This document shows positions 14,232-18,373 of a stretch of DNA of 18,373 bases, piece after piece (positions within the stretch are counted from its first letter, which is position 1; every line of letters begins with the position of its first letter). Made by a program: the position numbers and the translations under genes. The notes beneath the pieces were generated by a model. That model had not been told where the DNA came from, made no database searches, and saw nothing but the letters and a program-made list of their open reading frames with translations. This stretch comes from DATBIO01 sp036556965 (GTDB lineage: Bacteria > Acidobacteriota > Vicinamibacteria > Fen-336). The DNA lies in contig DATBIO010000101.1 in NCBI GenBank assembly GCA_036556965.1, positions 1 through 18,373 of the forward strand, written 5' to 3'.

Positions 14232-14883
14232 AGCGCCTGCCAACCGGGAACGTGAAGCCGGCAAGGATCTGCATGCCCCGGTGCTTCACGTCAAGGTCCA
14301 CGCCCTCTTCGGGCGCATTGAGATTCGCCAACCCCCAGGTATAGCGTCCCTCCAAGAAAACGGTCGCGCGGTCCAAGGGGACGCTCAGGCCCCCGCCTCC
14401 GCTCACGCCAAAGTCCCACGTCTCGAAGCTCTCCTCGAATTCGGGGCCTTCGTCCGTGACGCCAGCCGTCTCGTCCATGAGCTTGGCGCTCCGGCGGTAG
14501 CCCATGCTGGGGCCGAGGAGGAGGTAGGGCCGCACGCTGCCGGTTGACTTCGAGACCTTCAAGAGTACGGGCAGCTCGACGTAGGAGAAGCGCAGGCTGC
14601 CGGCGACGTCCTCGCCGAACAGATCGCGAATCTCGATCCTTCCGCCTTTCTGGACGTACATGGGCTCGAACTGGAGGGACAGCCTGCTTCCCAGGCCGGC
14701 CTCGACCACGAGTCCCGCCGCGACTAGGCCTTCCGCGCTGAGCTCGACGTCCGGGTCCTCTTCGCTGAACTCGAGGCTCGCGATGTTCGTGCCGCCCAGG
14801 ACGCCGAGCTGGACCTCCGCGCGTGCCTGGCTGGAGATGACGAGCGTCGCGAGAGCCACCAGTGGACCGACCATCGTTCTCAT
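14230..14883 (-). CDS. Exported outer-membrane beta-barrel protein (porin-like)
   Basis: The 217-residue product starts with a signal peptide (MRTMVGPLVALATLVISSQA, then RA before EVQLG). It continues with alternating short beta strands and turns typical of small OmpA/OmpX-like barrels (VQLGVLGGTNIASLEFSEED, RLSLQFEPMYVQKGG, YVELPVLLKVS, YTWGLANLN, MQILAGFTF). This is a fold-level call; no specific function can be given. The start is ATG 14883 because GGAGGAG lies 8 bases upstream and the signal peptide follows directly. An open frame back to 15093 adds residues without a signal. The gene is visibly less GC-rich than carA and uses more A/T-ending codons. It converges on carA with a 54-bp gap. 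Confidence 0.75.
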   Translation of the reverse strand: MRTMVGPLVALATLVISSQARAEVQLGVLGGTNIASLEFSEEDPDVELSAEGLVAAGLVVEAGLGSRLSLQFEPMYVQKGGRIEIRDLFGEDVAGSLRFSYVELPVLLKVSKSTGSVRPYLLLGPSMGYRRSAKLMDETAGVTDEGPEFEESFETWDFGVSGGGGLSVPLDRATVFLEGRYTWGLANLNAPEEGVDLDVKHRGMQILAGFTFPVGRR

Positions 14884-15189
14884 GTCCCGGACTCCTCCGC
14901 GGGGCACCTGGCAGGGAGTGCGCCGCACCGGCCGGCTGAGCACGGCCCGTGCCGCAGCCTGGGAGGTGAAGGCGAGGGCTAACTCCTTGACGAGACGGAA
15001 CGTGCCACGCGGGGTCATGGGGAACGCCGACCAGTGCATGAGCGAAGTGCCAACCGACTGCGCGCGGCGGACGCGAGCGAACACTTGCCTCATCCCTAGT
15101 GATGGAGGTACCGCCCGCGGGCGAGGGTCGCCCCAACCGAGGCGAAGCGGCTCACCGGAATCAGGGGCGGCTCGACGCGCCCAGGGACC
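14884..15189. other. 306-bp spacer between two envelope genes
   Basis: Apart from the GGAGGAG ribosome binding site next to 14883, I find no convincing gene here. The open frame on the minus strand reaching 15093 has no good start signal. An imperfect inverted repeat lies at 15088-15108 (CCTCATC, loop CCTAGT, GATGGAGG with one bulge), and a CCCGCGGG palindrome near 15113-15120. No clear -10 element for the downstream barrel gene was found. The region is less GC-rich than the rest of the window. Confidence 0.5.
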
Positions 15190-15765
15190 CTAGAAAGTAA
15201 CGGAGATGGCGGCGGCGGCCCCGGGCCCACGCGTGGGTCGCAGCGAGAAGCCAACCCGGGTGCCCTGGGCGGGCATTGTCCAGCCCGGAATGCTCGCCGG
15301 AACCCAGCGATCGGTCTTGATCAGCGCCCCGATTCCGGCGCCCCAGAGGCCGCCACTCAGAGCGCCGATCGCGATGGCGTGGCCGCGCGAGCAGATACCG
15401 CTGTATTCGCAGTACTCCTCGTCCAGTGGTAGCAAGGCGAAGAGCGCAGCTCCCACCAGCACCCCGATCGCAAGGCCCTTCTGCGTCTGGCGCTTGCGTC
15501 CGGCGCTGACCTCGAGGCCGGAGATCGAGTCCGCGGGCACCGTGACGGGGAGGTGGTCGTCCGTCGTCAAGTTGAGGGTCGTCCCGTCCATCGCCACGAT
15601 CAACCCACGGATCGGCTCAGGGTATCGCGGGGTCAGGATCCGCACCCGGCTGCCCACCAGCACGGTCGGGCCAGTGGGCGCGCTCGACAGGGCCGCCTCG
15701 GGCTCCCCGGCTTCGGCTGACACCGCCATCAACGAGACCGTTACGAGGACGCCTGCTGCTCTCAT
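15190..15765 (-). CDS. Exported protein with small beta domain and glycine-rich hydrophobic hairpin
   Basis: The 191-residue product has a signal peptide (about 1-19, ending SAEA). A short beta-rich domain follows (about 36-90: VGSRVRILTPRYPEPIRGLI, then TLNLTTDDHLPVTVPADSIS). After an LEVSAGRKRQTQKG junction come two glycine-rich hydrophobic segments (about 95-113 and 127-147, GALSGGLWGAGIGALIK) with two cysteines between them (EEYCEYSGICSRG). The C-terminus is again beta-like and ends SVTF. I do not recognise a named family. The layout resembles uncharacterised envelope proteins of Acidobacteriota and Gemmatimonadota, but this is an impression. The start is ATG 15765, with GGGAGG about 4 bases upstream. 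The GC content is lower than that of the flanking car genes. Confidence 0.7.
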   Translation of the reverse strand: MRAAGVLVTVSLMAVSAEAGEPEAALSSAPTGPTVLVGSRVRILTPRYPEPIRGLIVAMDGTTLNLTTDDHLPVTVPADSISGLEVSAGRKRQTQKGLAIGVLVGAALFALLPLDEEYCEYSGICSRGHAIAIGALSGGLWGAGIGALIKTDRWVPASIPGWTMPAQGTRVGFSLRPTRGPGAAAAISVTF

Positions 15766-15805
15766 GGTCCCTCCCGCCCCGCGCCTTGAGCACGCCGTGT
15801 GCCAG

Positions 15806-15823
15806 TGTCGACTGCTGTCGACA
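15806..15823 (-). promoter_or_regulatory. 18-bp inverted repeat, possible operator
   Basis: TGTCGAC-TGCT-GTCGACA is a perfect 7-bp inverted repeat with a 4-base spacer, 41-58 bases upstream of the ATG at 15765. Its size and symmetry suit a dimeric regulator. No promoter hexamer could be paired with it confidently. Confidence 0.35.
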
Positions 15824-15835
15824 TGGCGGCAGAAG

Positions 15836-15870
15836 GTGCCACCGAGCAGGCACTTGCCGGCAATCGGCAA
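15836..15870. repeat. Two adjacent small inverted repeats
   Basis: GTGCC with GGCAC (15836-15853, 8-base loop) is followed at once by TTGCCG-GCAAT-CGGCAA (15854-15870, 6-bp stem). They lie between the 3' end of one envelope gene and the promoter region of the next, so they could stop transcription from 16001 or be part of a regulatory region. No T-tract is present. Confidence 0.3.
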
Positions 15871-16000
15871 CGGTCTTGGCCTGTCCCAGGACGATGTGGT
15901 GCCCACTGCCTGGGCGAAGCCGGTCAGACGATGCGCATGCCGGCCGCGCAGATGCGCGCGGACGGACGGCCAGTTGCGCGAGGCGGCCGCAGCAGCAGTC

Positions 16001-16672
16001 CTAGAACCGGAACCCCACGCCGAACGACACCAGCGGGTAGTACTGGTACAGCGAGTCGTCCAGGTCCTCGTTGACGTCGTTCTCCTCCGCCTGGAGGTTG
16101 GCCTGGAAGGGCGGGAAGCCGGCGAGGACGCCGGTGGCGTCGAGCACCACGAACGGGCGCCCCTGGAAGACCACGCCCGCGTCGAAGATGAAGAAGACGC
16201 GGCCGGTGCCGTGCGAGGTGCCGAAGCCGAGGCCGAGGTAGGGCGCCCAGTCCCGCTCGGCGCGGGCCTCCGCCGTCAGGTTGCCGACCGCCGCCGAGGG
16301 GTAGGCGACGCCGTTGATGGTGTACGTCCCGCCGGTGGGGATGCCGACGCCCTCGGCCCGGTTCTGGTTGTAGAAGACGCCCCCGGTGAGGCGGAAGGAG
16401 CCGCCGAGGGGGTGCAGGTCCAGGAACCCCGCGAACGAGCGCAGGTGGAGGTCGACGTCGTAGGAGATGTCGCTCTCCTCCTGCGTGCGGCCGTAGTTGA
16501 AGAAGTAGCCGCCGCCCCGCACTCCGAAGATCGGGGTGATGGAGACGCCCAGCTCGACGCCCAGGCCGGTGCTGCCGGCCCGGAGGCCCAGGGAGGCCTG
16601 GCCCGCGCGGGCGGGGCCGGCGCCGGCGGCCACGAATGCGGCTCCGAGCACGGCGAGGCGCGCCAGCTTCAT
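16001..16672 (-). CDS. Exported outer-membrane beta-barrel protein
   Basis: The 223-residue product has a signal peptide (MKLARLAVLGAAFVAAGAGP, then ARA before GQASLG). Repeated amphipathic strands with aromatic girdles follow (GVELGVSITPIFGVRGGGYF, LTGGVFYNQNR, WAPYLGLGFGT, VFFIFDAGVVFQG). The protein ends YYPLVSFGVGFRF, with the C-terminal phenylalanine that is typical of substrates of the BAM assembly machine. No specific family or ligand can be named. The start is ATG 16672, with GGAGGT 7 bases upstream and a TACACT -10-like element at 16697-16692 (minus). The gene is divergent from carB and its promoter region abuts that of carB. Confidence 0.8.
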   Translation of the reverse strand: MKLARLAVLGAAFVAAGAGPARAGQASLGLRAGSTGLGVELGVSITPIFGVRGGGYFFNYGRTQEESDISYDVDLHLRSFAGFLDLHPLGGSFRLTGGVFYNQNRAEGVGIPTGGTYTINGVAYPSAAVGNLTAEARAERDWAPYLGLGFGTSHGTGRVFFIFDAGVVFQGRPFVVLDATGVLAGFPPFQANLQAEENDVNEDLDDSLYQYYPLVSFGVGFRF

Positions 16673-16691
16673 GGGTGAGACCTCCGCGGCG

Positions 16692-16697
16692 AGTGTA
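16692..16697 (-). promoter_or_regulatory. Candidate -10 element (TACACT) for the barrel gene at 16001-16672
   Basis: On the minus strand TACACT lies 19 bases before the ATG, giving a short leader that holds GGAGGT. It forms a mirror pair with the TACACT of carB at 16724-16729. Confidence 0.4.
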
Positions 16698-16723
16698 GCG
16701 TAAGTCCTCGCGGCGTCGTGGGA

Positions 16724-16729
16724 TACACT
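16724..16729 (+). promoter_or_regulatory. Candidate -10 element (TACACT) for carB
   Basis: TACACT precedes the carB ATG by 65 bases, giving carB its own promoter and a leader of about 59 bases with a strong hairpin. No convincing -35 hexamer is seen. Confidence 0.4.
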
Positions 16730-16754
16730 AGGCGGTCGAAGCGGCCGCATTTTC

Positions 16755-16781
16755 TTCACGCGGAGCGCGCTCCGCGGTGAG
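16755..16781 (+). promoter_or_regulatory. Strong hairpin in the predicted carB leader
   Basis: An 18-bp perfect palindrome at 16759-16776 (centre GCGC) can be lengthened on both sides. Bases 16755-16759 pair with 16777-16781 if G16776 is bulged, giving a stem of about 11 bp plus a small loop. It ends 13 bases before the carB ATG, close to the weak ribosome binding region, so it could mask initiation or bind a dimeric regulator. Confidence 0.4.
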
Positions 16782-16794
16782 ACCCTAAGACCGG

Positions 16795-18373
<1,579 letters not shown>

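Noticed and set aside
14884..15093. Upstream extension of the barrel gene to an ATG at 15093
   Set aside because: It would bury the signal peptide 70 residues inside the protein, whereas ATG 14883 has GGAGGAG at good spacing.
15806..15823. GTCGAC pair as part of a CRISPR or direct-repeat array
   Set aside because: There are only two copies with a 4-base spacer; it is better read as an inverted repeat.
16749..16781. Possible intrinsic terminator (T-run next to a hairpin)
   Set aside because: The TTTT precedes the hairpin on the plus strand, and on the minus strand the hairpin is followed by A residues, so the order is wrong for a terminator in either direction.

Overview
The window is very GC-rich (third codon positions are almost always G or C), so long antisense open frames abound and were discarded. 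The gene content is that of a Gram-negative chromosome: outer-membrane barrels, a eukaryote-type Ser/Thr kinase fused to TolB-like and TPR regions, an NTT-like/HEAT membrane protein, a beta-ketoadipate cluster and pyrimidine/arginine biosynthesis genes. This mix resembles Acidobacteriota, with Myxococcota as the main alternative. That placement is inference from composition and gene style, not from a marker gene.

Layout. Positions 1-4248 (+) hold the end of signal peptidase I, a small four-helix membrane protein, an NTT-like transporter domain fused to HEAT repeats, and a soluble protein with two degenerate cyclic-nucleotide-binding folds that overlaps the transporter gene by 11 nt. Positions 4286-7176 (+) hold the kinase, with its own -10 element, and a DUF1569/DinB-like protein that starts at a TTG inside the kinase stop. 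Positions 7216-8601 (+) hold a DASS/SLC13-type anion transporter that probably starts at CTG. Positions 8537-12425 (-) hold a tight operon pcaH-pcaG-pcaB-pcaD-pcaC, which takes protocatechuate to 3-oxoadipate. Its last gene overlaps the transporter tail-to-tail by 65 bp. A free-standing PAS protein (12540-12989, +) is divergent from pcaH.

carA (13054-14175, +) and carB (16795 onward, +, cut by the window end) encode the two carbamoyl-phosphate synthase subunits. They are separated by 2.6 kb holding three opposite-strand genes for exported envelope proteins: two putative beta-barrels and one small glycine-rich protein. Two of these are visibly less GC-rich than the surroundings.

Regulation. 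In this GC-rich background six AT-rich -10-like hexamers (TATGAT, TATACT, TACAGT, TACAAT, TACACT twice) sit just upstream of six genes. Two of them lie only 9 nt from the start codon, which suggests near-leaderless mRNAs. Inverted repeats lie in front of carA, in front of carB and upstream of the glycine-rich gene. I saw no tRNA, rRNA, CRISPR array, insertion sequence or phage gene. The most interesting items are the NTT-HEAT/cNMP pair, the interrupted carA-carB pair with a strong leader hairpin before carB, the likely CTG starts, and the pcaC/transporter overlap. None amounts to a demonstrated new system.
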